Under the pieces are notes generated by a model, which saw only the letters and a program-made list of their open reading frames with translations, did not search any database and was not told where the DNA came from. From the NCBI GenBank assembly GCA_032161045.1, contig JAVHTH010000009.1: a stretch of DNA of 64,000 nt. One strand, written 5' to 3'. A program made the position numbers and the translations under genes. Source of the DNA: Fervidibacter sinensis (GTDB taxonomy: Bacteria > Armatimonadota > Fervidibacteria > Fervidibacterales > Fervidibacteraceae). Position 1 is the first letter of the stretch; each line of letters starts with the position of its first letter. Positions 26,089 to 34,673 of the stretch are shown piece by piece.

Positions 26089-27009
26089 TTGACACTTGTC
26101 GGTGCTCTCGGTTTGCTCTTTTGGGAACGAGTTTCGCCGATTTTGTTGTTGGTTGTGTTGGGTTATTTGTTCCAACGGCGAATGAAGATAGATGCGAGCA
26201 CTTTAAACCGCGTGAACCTTTACCTTTTCGTCCCAGCGTTGACACTCTCTCGGCTCGCTGAAACCCCACTTTCGGTTCAAACAATCGGGACCGTCGCAAT
26301 CGCGGTTTTCCTCAACGCGATGGTGCTGTGGATGTTGAGTTGTCTTATTGGGCAATTGGCAAAGTTTGACTCCGGGATAAGGGCAACGGTGACTTTGGGG
26401 GCAATTTTGGAAAATTCGGGTAACTTCGGTTTGCCGCTCATTGAACTTGTCCTGGGACGACAATTTGTTGGCTACCAAGCCCTTGTATTGGCTTTCAACA
26501 ATGTGCTGACTTTCACTGTTGGCATCTGGCTTTTAGCGCGGGCGAAACTTTCATTTGTGGAAGCAGCAAAACGGGTTCTTTCAATGCCCCTAATTTACGC
26601 CGTTGCCTTGGGCATCTTAGTCTCGGCAACAAAAACCTCTCTACCGAAACCTTTGCTAATTTCGCTGAGATACTTGGGCGATGGACTCATTCCCGTCGCA
26701 CTTGTGACCTTGGGCGTCCAGTTGGCGGAGCAAACAAATTTAAAGAACGGGGTAGCGATAAGTGTTGCAGCGATCCTGCGACTTGTCGTTTCACCTTTGT
26801 CAATGTTTGCCATCGTCAAATTGCTTGGAATTCAGCCTGAACTTGGGCGAGTTTTGATTCTCGGTGCTTCTGTCCCGACTGCTGTCAACACTGCTCTGCT
26901 TGCAATTGAACTTCAAGTCAACCCGAGCCTCGCCTCGGCGATTGTCTTGGTTACAACGGTCCTTTGTCCCATCACCGTCACAATTACGGCTTTTTGTGTG
27001 ACGCAATAA
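26089..27009 (+). CDS. AEC (auxin efflux carrier) family transporter
   Basis: Inner-membrane carrier of the AEC family, whose bacterial members move malate, malonate or other small organic acids. About 306 residues with ten hydrophobic helices in two similar halves. Family features: PILLLVVLGYLFQRR at the N-terminus, ENSGNFGLPL in the first half and ASVPTAVNTALLA in the second. The start is probably TTG 26089 after AGGGGTGA, although GTG 26080 is open in the same frame. No neighbour suggests the substrate. Confidence 0.85.
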   Translation: MTLVGALGLLFWERVSPILLLVVLGYLFQRRMKIDASTLNRVNLYLFVPALTLSRLAETPLSVQTIGTVAIAVFLNAMVLWMLSCLIGQLAKFDSGIRATVTLGAILENSGNFGLPLIELVLGRQFVGYQALVLAFNNVLTFTVGIWLLARAKLSFVEAAKRVLSMPLIYAVALGILVSATKTSLPKPLLISLRYLGDGLIPVALVTLGVQLAEQTNLKNGVAISVAAILRLVVSPLSMFAIVKLLGIQPELGRVLILGASVPTAVNTALLAIELQVNPSLASAIVLVTTVLCPITVTITAFCVTQ

Positions 27010-27013
27010 AAAT

Positions 27014-27091
27014 TGGCGCGCCCGGAGGGATTTGAACCCCCGACCCAGGGATTAGAACTCCCCGGCTCTGTCCAGGCTGAGCTACGGGCGC
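27014..27091 (-). tRNA. tRNA-Arg(TCT)
   Basis: Minus-strand cloverleaf: acceptor GCGCCCG with CGGGCGC, D-arm GCTCAGCCTGGACAGAGC, anticodon loop GTTCTAA giving TCT, T-arm CGGGGGTTCAAATCCCTCCG, encoded CCA. Confidence 0.95.
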
Positions 27092-27108
27092 GCTTTTAGG
27101 CGTAAAAA

Positions 27109-27136
27109 ATTTTAGCACATCAACGCTGCCAGTAAA
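27109..27136 (-). promoter_or_regulatory. promoter of tRNA-Arg
   Basis: Minus strand: TTTACT (27136-27131), 16-base spacer, TAAAAT (27114-27109), 17 bases before the tRNA 5' end. Confidence 0.6.
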
Positions 27137-27291
27137 AGGCTTGAGACTCCTCAAAAGCAAATTTGACTTCCACTTGCGAGTCATCACAAACTTTGGCTCA
27201 CGAACGCAATAAAATAGTGAAGCGGCAGTTGTTCAGTCGGGTTAATTTGCCCAATTGTCCGCTATCCTGCGCTGTCAAGGAAGGAAAAACC

Positions 27292-27696
27292 ATGAGCAGG
27301 CTGAGCATTTTGGTCATTGAAGACGAACCGGCAACACGAAGGATGCTTCAGCGGCTGTTGGAACGGGATGGGCATTTTGTCGTCACTGCCGGCAATGGTT
27401 TGGAAGGCATTGACATCTTCAAAAGCGCCCTATCGCAGCAAAAACCTTTTGACCTTGTGATCACCGATTACGGAATGCCGCAAATGAGCGGAAGGGATGT
27501 GGCGAAAACTATAAAATCGCTATCTCCTTCCACGCCGGTCATCATAATTTCGGGTTGGGATTCCACTTGTTCCGTTGACACTGACATTCGTGCGGTCGCG
27601 GATTGCCTTCTTAACAAGCCTGTCACCAACCAAGAAATTCGCACCGCCATCAAAAGGGTGACAGCAAAACATCGTTCCTCCCAGACGGTGATTTAG
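27292..27696 (+). CDS. single-domain response regulator (CheY-like receiver)
   Basis: 134 residues, a receiver domain alone. ILVIEDEPATRRML gives the acidic pocket, DLVITDYGMPQMSG the phosphorylated Asp, VIIISGWDS the switch Ser/Thr position, and LLNKPVTNQEI the conserved Lys. ATG 27292 follows AAGGAAGG. No histidine kinase or output domain is adjacent, so it would act by protein contact or within a phosphorelay. The open frame upstream (from 27163) lacks support. Confidence 0.92.
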   Translation: MSRLSILVIEDEPATRRMLQRLLERDGHFVVTAGNGLEGIDIFKSALSQQKPFDLVITDYGMPQMSGRDVAKTIKSLSPSTPVIIISGWDSTCSVDTDIRAVADCLLNKPVTNQEIRTAIKRVTAKHRSSQTVI

Positions 27697-27729
27697 AAAT
27701 CCCCCCTCACCATCAACGCCATGCTGGGT

Positions 27730-27735
27730 TATAAT
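27730..27735 (+). promoter_or_regulatory. candidate -10 box upstream of cimA
   Basis: GGTTATAATTTG gives a perfect TATAAT 38 bases before the proposed TTG start of cimA; no convincing -35 box is seen at the right distance. Confidence 0.35.
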
Positions 27736-27772
27736 TTGCCTGATGACATGTTTGGCAAGGAGGCGATGTCTC

Positions 27773-29383
27773 TTGTCCCGTCCTGAAAGAGTCTTCATCT
27801 ATGACACGACTTTGCGTGATGGTGCACAGGCTGAAGGTGTTAGTTTCTCGTTGGAGGACAAAATCCGCATCGCTCAAAAATTGGACGAGTTTGGCATTCA
27901 TTACATAGAAGCGGGATGGCCTGGGAGCAACCCGAAGGACAATGAATTTTTCAAAATTGCCCGCGATATGGAATGGAAGAACGCGAAATTGGCAGCCTTT
28001 TCTATGACCCGCCGGAAAGGAATGAAAGCGGAAGACGATGACAACATCGTTACCCTAATCAATTGCGGCACGCCCGTAGTGACCATCGTGGGAAAAACTT
28101 GGGATTTTCATGTCACCGAGGCTTTGGGCACAACTTTGGAAGAGAACTTGCGGATGATTGAGGACACAATACGACTTGCCAAGCGCGAGGGCAAGGAAGT
28201 CGTCTACGATGCGGAACATTTCTTTGACGGTTACAAAAGCAACCCATCCTATGCTTTGGAGACAATCTTGGCGGCTCAGGAGGCTGGTGCTGACTGGATT
28301 GTCCCTTGCGATACCAATGGAGGGACTTTGCCCCACGAAATTGAGCGCATTATAGCGGAGATCAAGCCTCACTTGAAGGTCCCAATGGGAATTCACACCC
28401 ACAACGACAGCGACACAGCAGTCGCCGGTGCGATAGCGGCAGTTCTTCAAGGAGTCACTCAAGTTCAAGGCACGATCAACGGGATTGGAGAACGAACAGG
28501 CAACTGCAACCTTATTTCAGTCATCGCTAACTTGGAGTTGAAATTGGGAATCCACTGCGTTGGTAAGGAACGACTTCGCAAGTTGACGGAACTCAGTTAC
28601 TTTGTCAGCGAAGTTGCGAACTTGGTTCCTAATGACAAGCAACCGTTTGTGGGCAAGAGCGTTTTCGCTCACAAAGGTGGGATGCACAGTGACGCTGTCA
28701 TGAAACGCCCAGAAACTTACGAACACATCCCTCCCGAGTTAGTTGGAAACAAACGGCGTATTCTCGTCTCCGAATTGGCTGGGCGGGCAGCAGTGGTCGC
28801 AAAAGCGGCAGAGTTCGGAATTTACCTTGACAAACGCTCACCAGAAGTTGCTCACATTATCAACGAAATCAAAAAACGCGAACGGGAAGGCTACGAGTAT
28901 GAGAGCGCGGATGCCTCTTTGGAATTGCTCATCCGACGACACCTCGGTTTGCGGAGGAAGTTCTTTGAACTCGTCAACTTTACCGTGGTTGTCACTCACC
29001 GAAATGGAACTATCACGGCGGAAGCGAAGGTGAAAGTTCGGGTCGGGGACGAAGAACTGATTACGGCTGCCGAAGGTGACGGACCAGTTCATGCCTTGGA
29101 CACCGCTTTGCGCAAAGCGCTGGAAAGTTTCTACCCTGAACTCAAAAGTGTGAGGTTGACCGATTACAAAGTTCGGGTTGTCAATAGCGAAGCAGCGACG
29201 GGAGCGAAAGTCCGAGTCCTCATTGAATCGCGGGACGAGACTGGGGTTTGGACAACTATAGGTGTCTCCGCCAACATCATTGAGGCAAGCCTCATCGCTT
29301 TGCTTGACAGCCTTGAATACGGTTTGCTCCGAAAGTTGGGCGCTCCTGTTTTGGCCACACCAACGGCAGTGGCGAGAGGATAG
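27773..29383 (+). CDS. cimA: (R)-citramalate synthase
   Basis: Condenses pyruvate and acetyl-CoA to citramalate, the first step of the threonine-independent isoleucine route. 536 residues from TTG 27773, chosen because AAGGAGG lies just upstream; an ATG at 27743 would place the ribosome binding site inside the gene. The N-terminal HMGL-like barrel has FIYDTTLRDGAQAEGVSFS, HTHNDSDTAVA and the NGIGERTGNCNL motif. The C-terminal LeuA-allosteric domain ends with EASLIALLDSLEYGLL. Domain order and length match CimA rather than 2-isopropylmalate synthase, with which it could be confused. Confidence 0.92.
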   Translation: MSRPERVFIYDTTLRDGAQAEGVSFSLEDKIRIAQKLDEFGIHYIEAGWPGSNPKDNEFFKIARDMEWKNAKLAAFSMTRRKGMKAEDDDNIVTLINCGTPVVTIVGKTWDFHVTEALGTTLEENLRMIEDTIRLAKREGKEVVYDAEHFFDGYKSNPSYALETILAAQEAGADWIVPCDTNGGTLPHEIERIIAEIKPHLKVPMGIHTHNDSDTAVAGAIAAVLQGVTQVQGTINGIGERTGNCNLISVIANLELKLGIHCVGKERLRKLTELSYFVSEVANLVPNDKQPFVGKSVFAHKGGMHSDAVMKRPETYEHIPPELVGNKRRILVSELAGRAAVVAKAAEFGIYLDKRSPEVAHIINEIKKREREGYEYESADASLELLIRRHLGLRRKFFELVNFTVVVTHRNGTITAEAKVKVRVGDEELITAAEGDGPVHALDTALRKALESFYPELKSVRLTDYKVRVVNSEAATGAKVRVLIESRDETGVWTTIGVSANIIEASLIALLDSLEYGLLRKLGAPVLATPTAVARG

Positions 29384-29418
29384 TTTTTCCCAACCGGAAG
29401 TGAACGGAGGTGGAAAAG

Positions 29419-30336
29419 ATGGTTGTTGTTGAACCGGGAAAAACCCGTGTTGGTTGGATTGGGACTGGAGTAATGGGGCGATGGATGTGTGAGCATGTGA
29501 TGAACAAAGGTTACCAAGTGACCGTTTACAACCGCACGAAAGCGAAGGCCCAACCTCTGCTGGATAAGGGCGCAAAATGGGCAAACTCGCCTAAAGAGGT
29601 TGCCGAACAATCGGATGTAGTATTCACCATGGTTGGTTTTCCTTCTGATGTCCGAGAAGTTTACTTTGGCGAAAACGGGATTTTGGCTGGCACGAGGACA
29701 GGAATGGTTTTAGTTGACATGACGACAACCGAACCGACTCTTGCGAGGGAAATATACGAAGCGGCGAAAGCAAAAGGAGCCACTGCACTTGACGCCCCAG
29801 TTTCCGGCGGCGATGTCGGTGCAAGAGAGGCTCGTTTGTCCATAATGGTTGGTGGCGATAAAGAAGCGTTTGAAGCGGTGCTCCCGCTCTTTGAAGCGAT
29901 GGGCAAAAATATCGTCTATCAAGGTGGCCCCGGCGCAGGACAGCACACAAAAATGTGCAACCAAATTGTCATCGCCGGGACGATGATAGGCGTTTGCGAG
30001 GCTTTGCTTTACGGTTACAAAGCAGGTCTAAACTTGGAAACGATGTTGCAATCCATCAGTAAAGGAGCCGCTGCTTGTTGGACGCTTGACAACCTTGCCC
30101 CTCGCATCCTCCAACGCAACTTTGACCCGGGTTTCTTCGTTGAACATTTTGTCAAGGACATGGAGATTGCTTTGAAGGAATCGGCTCAGATGAATTTAGT
30201 GCTGCCGGGGTTGGCTTTAGTTCACCAACTTTATGTCGCATTGAAAGCCAACGGTCACGGTAAAAAAGGGACTCATGCTTTGATGCTCGCCCTTGAGCAA
30301 CTGTCTAACACTACTGTCTTGCCAGAAAAGAGATGA
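29419..30336 (+). CDS. 3-hydroxyisobutyrate dehydrogenase family NAD(P)-dependent oxidoreductase
   Basis: About 305 residues. The N-terminal Rossmann fold has VGWIGTGVMGRWMCEHV with VYNRTKAKA, a phosphate-binding pattern suited to NADP. Then DMTTTEPTLA, the substrate-site DAPVSGGDVGAREARLSIMVGG, the catalytic Lys region GQHTKMCNQIVIAGTM and a helical C-terminal domain with FFVEHFVKDMEIAL. This describes the beta-hydroxyacid dehydrogenase superfamily (3-hydroxyisobutyrate, tartronate semialdehyde, or succinic semialdehyde reductases); the exact substrate is not readable. ATG 29419 follows GGAGGTG. It lies 35 bases downstream of cimA. Confidence 0.9.
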   Translation: MVVVEPGKTRVGWIGTGVMGRWMCEHVMNKGYQVTVYNRTKAKAQPLLDKGAKWANSPKEVAEQSDVVFTMVGFPSDVREVYFGENGILAGTRTGMVLVDMTTTEPTLAREIYEAAKAKGATALDAPVSGGDVGAREARLSIMVGGDKEAFEAVLPLFEAMGKNIVYQGGPGAGQHTKMCNQIVIAGTMIGVCEALLYGYKAGLNLETMLQSISKGAAACWTLDNLAPRILQRNFDPGFFVEHFVKDMEIALKESAQMNLVLPGLALVHQLYVALKANGHGKKGTHALMLALEQLSNTTVLPEKR

Positions 30337-30386
30337 CGACCGTTATTGCACGGTAACCTGTCTGACCTCAACAAGGTGACGGGACA

Positions 30387-31136
30387 ATGATGCCCGTTCA
30401 TCTACGAGTTTTCCTGCCATCAGGGGCAGAGGTCTACTTCAAGCGACTTTTGTCTTGGCTCCACGCTCGCCACATCCAAGTCCTTGACGGAAACCATTGG
30501 TGTGCAACTTTATCTTTCCGCTCCGAAGCACCGTTGCAAGTCAACTGGCTTTGGGAGAAATTGAGGGAGCAAGTTTGTAACTTTTCGTTGTATGCCTCAT
30601 GGGGGATCCCTCCCCCCGAATTTCCGTTCGCCCTGTTTCCTTTCAACCTACACATTGAAACGGGCATCTTCGGGACAGGCAAACACCCGACAACCCAAAT
30701 GTGCCTAATAGCGCTCCAGCATTTGCCGCTCACAGGGAAGCGAGTCCTTGACATTGGGACCGGTTCTGGGATTTTAACTGCTGCTGCCTTGACCCAAGGC
30801 GCCCAAGTGGTGGCGACCGAGATTTCTTTCCACGCCGCCAAACAAGCGTGCAAAAACTTGTCACCCCTTAGCAACCGTTCGTGGGCAGTTATCGTTTGCG
30901 ATTTGGCGACAAGTTTAAAGGGAGCCTTTGATGTGGTAGTCTGCAACATAAGTTCAGAAGCGTTGTTTCGCCTCCTGAGCGATTTAGACCGGCTTTTACC
31001 TTGCGGGAAATTGATCGCTTCCGGTTGGATGGCAAGTGAGTGGAGGACTGTGCAGAGGTCCTTACGGTCCCGTAGTCTGAAGTTGACTTCGTGGCAGTTC
31101 TTGAACGGGTGGATGAGCGTAGTTGTTGAAAGATGA
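30387..31136 (+). CDS. PrmA-like (ribosomal protein L11 methyltransferase family) protein
   Basis: 249 residues. The SAM-binding half has FGTGKHPTTQMCLIAL and VLDIGTGSGILTAAAL, both hallmark PrmA motifs; the substrate-binding NxP(P/F) motif reads VVCNISSEALF, with Ser where PrmA has Ala or Pro. The N-terminal substrate-recognition part is short and poorly matched, so the target may not be L11. It follows the dehydrogenase by 50 bases. It ends three bases from the convergent gene at 31140. Confidence 0.78.
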   Translation: MMPVHLRVFLPSGAEVYFKRLLSWLHARHIQVLDGNHWCATLSFRSEAPLQVNWLWEKLREQVCNFSLYASWGIPPPEFPFALFPFNLHIETGIFGTGKHPTTQMCLIALQHLPLTGKRVLDIGTGSGILTAAALTQGAQVVATEISFHAAKQACKNLSPLSNRSWAVIVCDLATSLKGAFDVVVCNISSEALFRLLSDLDRLLPCGKLIASGWMASEWRTVQRSLRSRSLKLTSWQFLNGWMSVVVER

Positions 31137-31139
31137 AGT

Positions 31140-31778
31140 TCACTGCCACTCCCCTTTAGAGGCTTTCAGCCTCCACTGTGCAGCAGTCTCTCGCAAGTAA
31201 ACTGGCAAATCCGCTGCGGGAATCACCTCGGTCAAAGGCAAAGTCAGGAACCACCGTTTCCCAACAAACTGAGGCGTCCCATTTTCCAAAATTTTCGGGA
31301 GAGGGGCAGCACCGGCAAGGACAACGCTCGCTGCACCGACTTCGCGAAGCAGCAATTGTTTCAACTCGTCACTGGACAAAGCGACGATAACTTGTGCGTA
31401 AAAATCGGCAGGCTCCTCAACAATATCCCCATCTTCCGTGCATCTTGGACCGAGGAGGCGAAACTTTTGCAGGACAGTCGCTAACGGCACTTTTTGGTTT
31501 ACGGGTCGCAAGAAGGAAGAAAGCCTTGTTCGGACCCGCAACGAATGGGCAACGATTATGTCTGTTAGCCCACTGGGCGTTACCAAAAGCCCGCTTTCCC
31601 TCAATGTCGTCAAGGTGAACAATTGTCCCAAGGCTGCCAACCACCGGCTGAACAAGTCCCCTTGACTGAAATTTTCTGCCCGGTTTCTCGCTTCAATAAA
31701 ATCACCCGTCATCAAACGAGCCACAATTACCCCAAATCGTTGCCCATTGACTTCCACAGCCGTTAGTGACCACTGCAC
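31140..31778 (-). CDS. conserved-looking protein of unknown function
   Basis: 212 residues from GTG 31778, with GAGGGGG upstream. Not recognised. No transmembrane segment or signal. The sequence alternates predicted strands and helices (SGLTDIIVAHSLRVRTR, YAQVIVALSSDELKQLL). It lies 36 bases downstream of a receiver-only response regulator in the same direction, so the two may form an operon in which this protein is the partner. That is inference from position only. Confidence 0.6.
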   Translation of the reverse strand: MQWSLTAVEVNGQRFGVIVARLMTGDFIEARNRAENFSQGDLFSRWLAALGQLFTLTTLRESGLLVTPSGLTDIIVAHSLRVRTRLSSFLRPVNQKVPLATVLQKFRLLGPRCTEDGDIVEEPADFYAQVIVALSSDELKQLLLREVGAASVVLAGAAPLPKILENGTPQFVGKRWFLTLPLTEVIPAADLPVYLRETAAQWRLKASKGEWQ

Positions 31779-31814
31779 CGTTTTCGCCCCCTCGTCCTCT
31801 TTTTGGCATTAGTC

Positions 31815-32213
31815 TCAAGGGTTCAAAGATGGTTCTGGACGCGACACAGAAATTATGCGGCGGACAACCCGGATGAGTTCGTCAGGGTCAAAAGGCTTAA
31901 TGAAGTAACTGTCAACACCCAAACGCCAACCTTGCAACATCGTTTGTGGCGATGAATCCACCGAGATGATGACGACAGGGATGGTGCTCCATTTGGGATT
32001 TTGTCTCATCTCCCAAAGGACATCCATCCCTTCCAATTTCGGCAACCTCAAATCTAACAGAACCAAATCGGGCGACCAGACTTCCATCTTATCTAAGGCT
32101 TCCAACCCATCGTGGGCTACTTCCACTTCAAGCCCTTCTTGCTCTAAGAGGAAGCGAAGAAGTTCAATGATTGCGGCGTCATCCTCAACGACGAGCACCC
32201 GTTTGTTTTGCAA
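31815..32213 (-). CDS. single-domain response regulator (CheY-like receiver)
   Basis: 132 residues, receiver only. VLVVEDDAAIIELLRFLL supplies the acidic pair, DLVLLDLRLPKLEG the phosphorylated Asp, VVIISVDSS the switch position and SYFIKPFDPDELI the conserved Lys. All key residues are present. No kinase is adjacent. It is followed by the unknown gene at 31140-31778. Confidence 0.92.
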   Translation of the reverse strand: MQNKRVLVVEDDAAIIELLRFLLEQEGLEVEVAHDGLEALDKMEVWSPDLVLLDLRLPKLEGMDVLWEMRQNPKWSTIPVVIISVDSSPQTMLQGWRLGVDSYFIKPFDPDELIRVVRRIISVSRPEPSLNP

Positions 32214-32296
32214 ATCAACTCACCCCCTTCCTTTTGTTGTCTTTAATTCTGAAGCATGGGACGCAATTTGTTTGTGCCATATGTCACCGCCACTTT

Positions 32297-33262
32297 TCAA
32301 CCTGCGGAAGCGTAGGCGAGGGAAAGTAGGTGACGGCGATGGACTACTTCCCTCAAGGCATTTTCTATGTCCGTGAAGATGAATTTGTAGCCCGTTGATT
32401 CGGCAACTTTGGGGAGAACTTTCTGGCTCGCAGTCAACACGCTTGCACCTTCACCTAATTGCACACGCAAGACAAAAGTGGGGATTGACAGCATCGTTGC
32501 CAAAAATGCTGGCTTTCCAACCGCTCTGGCAAGTGCTCTGGTAAACTCTCGGTTCGTCACGGGGTTCGGTGACACTACATTCATTGCACCTTTGATTTGC
32601 TCGTTTGTTATGGCGTGCAAAATTAACCCAGCAGCATCGGCAATATGGACCCAAGACATCCATTGTCTACCGTTTCCTATTTTTGCCCCCAGTCCCCATT
32701 CAAACATGGGCATCATTCGTTCCAGAATTCCGCCCCCTGCCCCCAAAACGATCCCAAAGCGCGCGCAAACGACCCTAACCCCAAACTCTGCAGCCTTTAA
32801 CGCTTCTTCTTCCCAAAGTTGGCAAACTTCCGCCAAAAAGCCTTTCCCCGGAGACGAGTCTTCTGTCAACTCCTCATCTCCTCTGTCACCGTAATAGCCA
32901 ATTGCTGAGGCGTTGACTAAGACCTTGGGAGGGCGTGACGACTGCCTGAGAGCCTCAACCAAGTTACGAGTTGTCAAAACCCGCGAATCGCGTATGCGCT
33001 GTTTCGCCGCTTGAGTCCATCTTTGAGCAACCGTTTCGCCCGCCAAATTGATTACAACATCAACTCCATCAACCAAGGAAGGCGGAGGTGGTGATTCGTT
33101 GACATCCCAAACAAAAGGACGCTGCCATGCAGGGAACAACTCCGCTCCTTCCCTCTTCCTTGTGACCACAGTTGCCTGCAATTCTTGTCCCCAAGTCATG
33201 AGGCACTCTTTCAGCACAGCCTGACCTATGAAACCCGTTCCCCCGATAACCACTATTCGCAT
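32297..33262 (-). CDS. TIGR01777 family SDR/epimerase-like protein
   Basis: About 321 residues. ATG 33262 is chosen because GGGAGGAA lies upstream and the protein then begins MRIVVIGGTGFIGQAVL, the usual start of the extended SDR Rossmann fold. INLAGETVAQRW, VNASAIGYYGDRGDEELTE, VCARFGIVLGAGGGILERM and SWVHIADAAGLILHA are hallmarks of the TIGR01777 (YfcH/SulA-like) group. The C-terminus has the DUF1731-like KVLPKVAESTGYKF segment. The cellular role of this group is not firmly established. Confidence 0.9.
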   Translation of the reverse strand: MRIVVIGGTGFIGQAVLKECLMTWGQELQATVVTRKREGAELFPAWQRPFVWDVNESPPPPSLVDGVDVVINLAGETVAQRWTQAAKQRIRDSRVLTTRNLVEALRQSSRPPKVLVNASAIGYYGDRGDEELTEDSSPGKGFLAEVCQLWEEEALKAAEFGVRVVCARFGIVLGAGGGILERMMPMFEWGLGAKIGNGRQWMSWVHIADAAGLILHAITNEQIKGAMNVVSPNPVTNREFTRALARAVGKPAFLATMLSIPTFVLRVQLGEGASVLTASQKVLPKVAESTGYKFIFTDIENALREVVHRRHLLSLAYASAG

Positions 33263-33493
33263 CTCAGAAATTCCTCCCTTCGCGAAAATCTGCTCATATT
33301 GTGTCACAGATGCAAGCGAGTTAAAAAGTGTGCCCAGCAAAGACTCACGAAGTTTATTTAAGAGCGCTTTGAGCCGTGCCAATAAAGATTAACGCGAAAT
33401 TCGCCCTTTGAGTGCCATCGCAACTTGCCATTTTGTGACAGCATTAATGCGATGGCGTTTGAACAAAAACCCGGACGATGAGAGGGGTTGAAG

Positions 33494-34516
33494 ATGTCCG
33501 AAATCAACCTTTCCGTCACAGTTGCAGGCTTGACACTTCAGACACCTTTGATTTTAGCGTCGGGGTGTTGCGGTTACGGCGAGGAAATGGAGCGAATTGA
33601 GGGATGGCAGTGGGAGCATGTTGGCGCTGTCGTGCTCAAGGGCGTAACTTTAAACCCACGAATTGGTAACCCACCCCACCGCATCGCCGAAACAACTGCA
33701 GGGATGCTGAACAGCATCGGTTTGCAAAACATCGGTGTCAGGGAATTAGTAAACAAAGTCAACGAAAGGCTTTGGAAATTGCCCGTTCACCTCATCGCAA
33801 ATGTCAATGGAGCGACAGTGGACGAATACGCTCAAGTGTGCGAGGTTTTAAAGGAGGCAGAAAGCATCAAAGCGGTTGAATTGAACATCTCATGCCCAAA
33901 TGTCAAGCGAGGCGGGATTGAATTCGGTTTACACCCGGAGACGGCAGCGGAAGTTGTGAGAACATCAAGGTCGGTTTGGGAAAAGCCTTTGTGGGTCAAA
34001 CTTTCCCCCGAACCGCACAATATTGCCGAGATAGCGGAAGCCTGCGTTAATGCGGGTGCTGATGCCCTTTGCTTGTGCAACACTTTCCCTGCAATGGCTG
34101 TTGACATCTCCCAACTCCCACCGCGTCCCAAATTAGGGACCCTATTTGGTGGCTTATCGGGTCCAGCCATCAAGCCCATCGTTTTACGGAAAGTTTTCTT
34201 GGTCGCGCAACACCTCAAACAACGGGGCTTGACAGTTCCAATTATTGGCGTCGGAGGGATATGGACGGGGGCTGATGTGCTTGAATATCTTGCAGTTGGA
34301 GCAAGTGCTGTTCAAATCGGCACTGTGCTTTTCTCCGACCCTCTCGCTCCGGCAAGAATTGTCAAGGAGTTGAAAAAACTGATGACGGAATTTGCCGAAA
34401 GAACAGGCAACGATTTTTGGCTTGATATCCGCAACTTTATTGGCTGTTTGGAAATCAGCAATCACAACCGACACTTATCAGCCAGAGAATTTTTGGGAGG
34501 GCGAACTTCCTTGTGA
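33494..34516 (+). CDS. pyrD: dihydroorotate dehydrogenase (class 1)
   Basis: Oxidises dihydroorotate to orotate in pyrimidine synthesis. An FMN barrel protein of 340 residues with ILASGCCGYG, KGVTLNPRIGNP, NSIGLQN, the active-site NISCPNVKRGG (catalytic Cys), WVKLSPEP, GGLSGPAIKPI and IGVGGIWTGADV. The SCPN cysteine marks class 1; no adjacent pyrK electron-transfer subunit is seen. The C-terminus is about 25-30 residues longer than usual, and its last codons and stop lie inside a dispersed repeat (34495 on). ATG 33494 follows GAGAGGGG. Confidence 0.93.
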   Translation: MSEINLSVTVAGLTLQTPLILASGCCGYGEEMERIEGWQWEHVGAVVLKGVTLNPRIGNPPHRIAETTAGMLNSIGLQNIGVRELVNKVNERLWKLPVHLIANVNGATVDEYAQVCEVLKEAESIKAVELNISCPNVKRGGIEFGLHPETAAEVVRTSRSVWEKPLWVKLSPEPHNIAEIAEACVNAGADALCLCNTFPAMAVDISQLPPRPKLGTLFGGLSGPAIKPIVLRKVFLVAQHLKQRGLTVPIIGVGGIWTGADVLEYLAVGASAVQIGTVLFSDPLAPARIVKELKKLMTEFAERTGNDFWLDIRNFIGCLEISNHNRHLSAREFLGGRTSL

Positions 34517-34640
34517 GCCGAAGAAAAATTTCTGTTCTGGAGGGCGAACCTCTTATGAGCCGATTTTTCAAACCAACCTGTAGGAGCGGCTTTAGCCGCG
34601 AATCTCTTCTTTCGGCTCGGCAGGAGCCTCGCCCTCCCGC
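34495..34640. repeat. cluster of GGAGGGC/GAGCCG repeats and a hairpin
   Basis: Direct copies at 34495-34521 (GGGAGGGCGAACTTCCTTGT then GAGCCG) and 34540-34562 (GGAGGGCGAACCTCTTATGA then GCCG), a GTAGGAGCGGCTTTAGCCGC hairpin at 34580-34599, and an inverted copy at 34611-34640 (TTCGGCTCGGCAGGAGCCTC then GCCCTCCCGC). The first copy overlaps the 3' end of pyrD. Confidence 0.75.
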
Positions 34641-34673
34641 AAAGCAAAGGCAATTGAAAGGTGGTGAGTTGAG

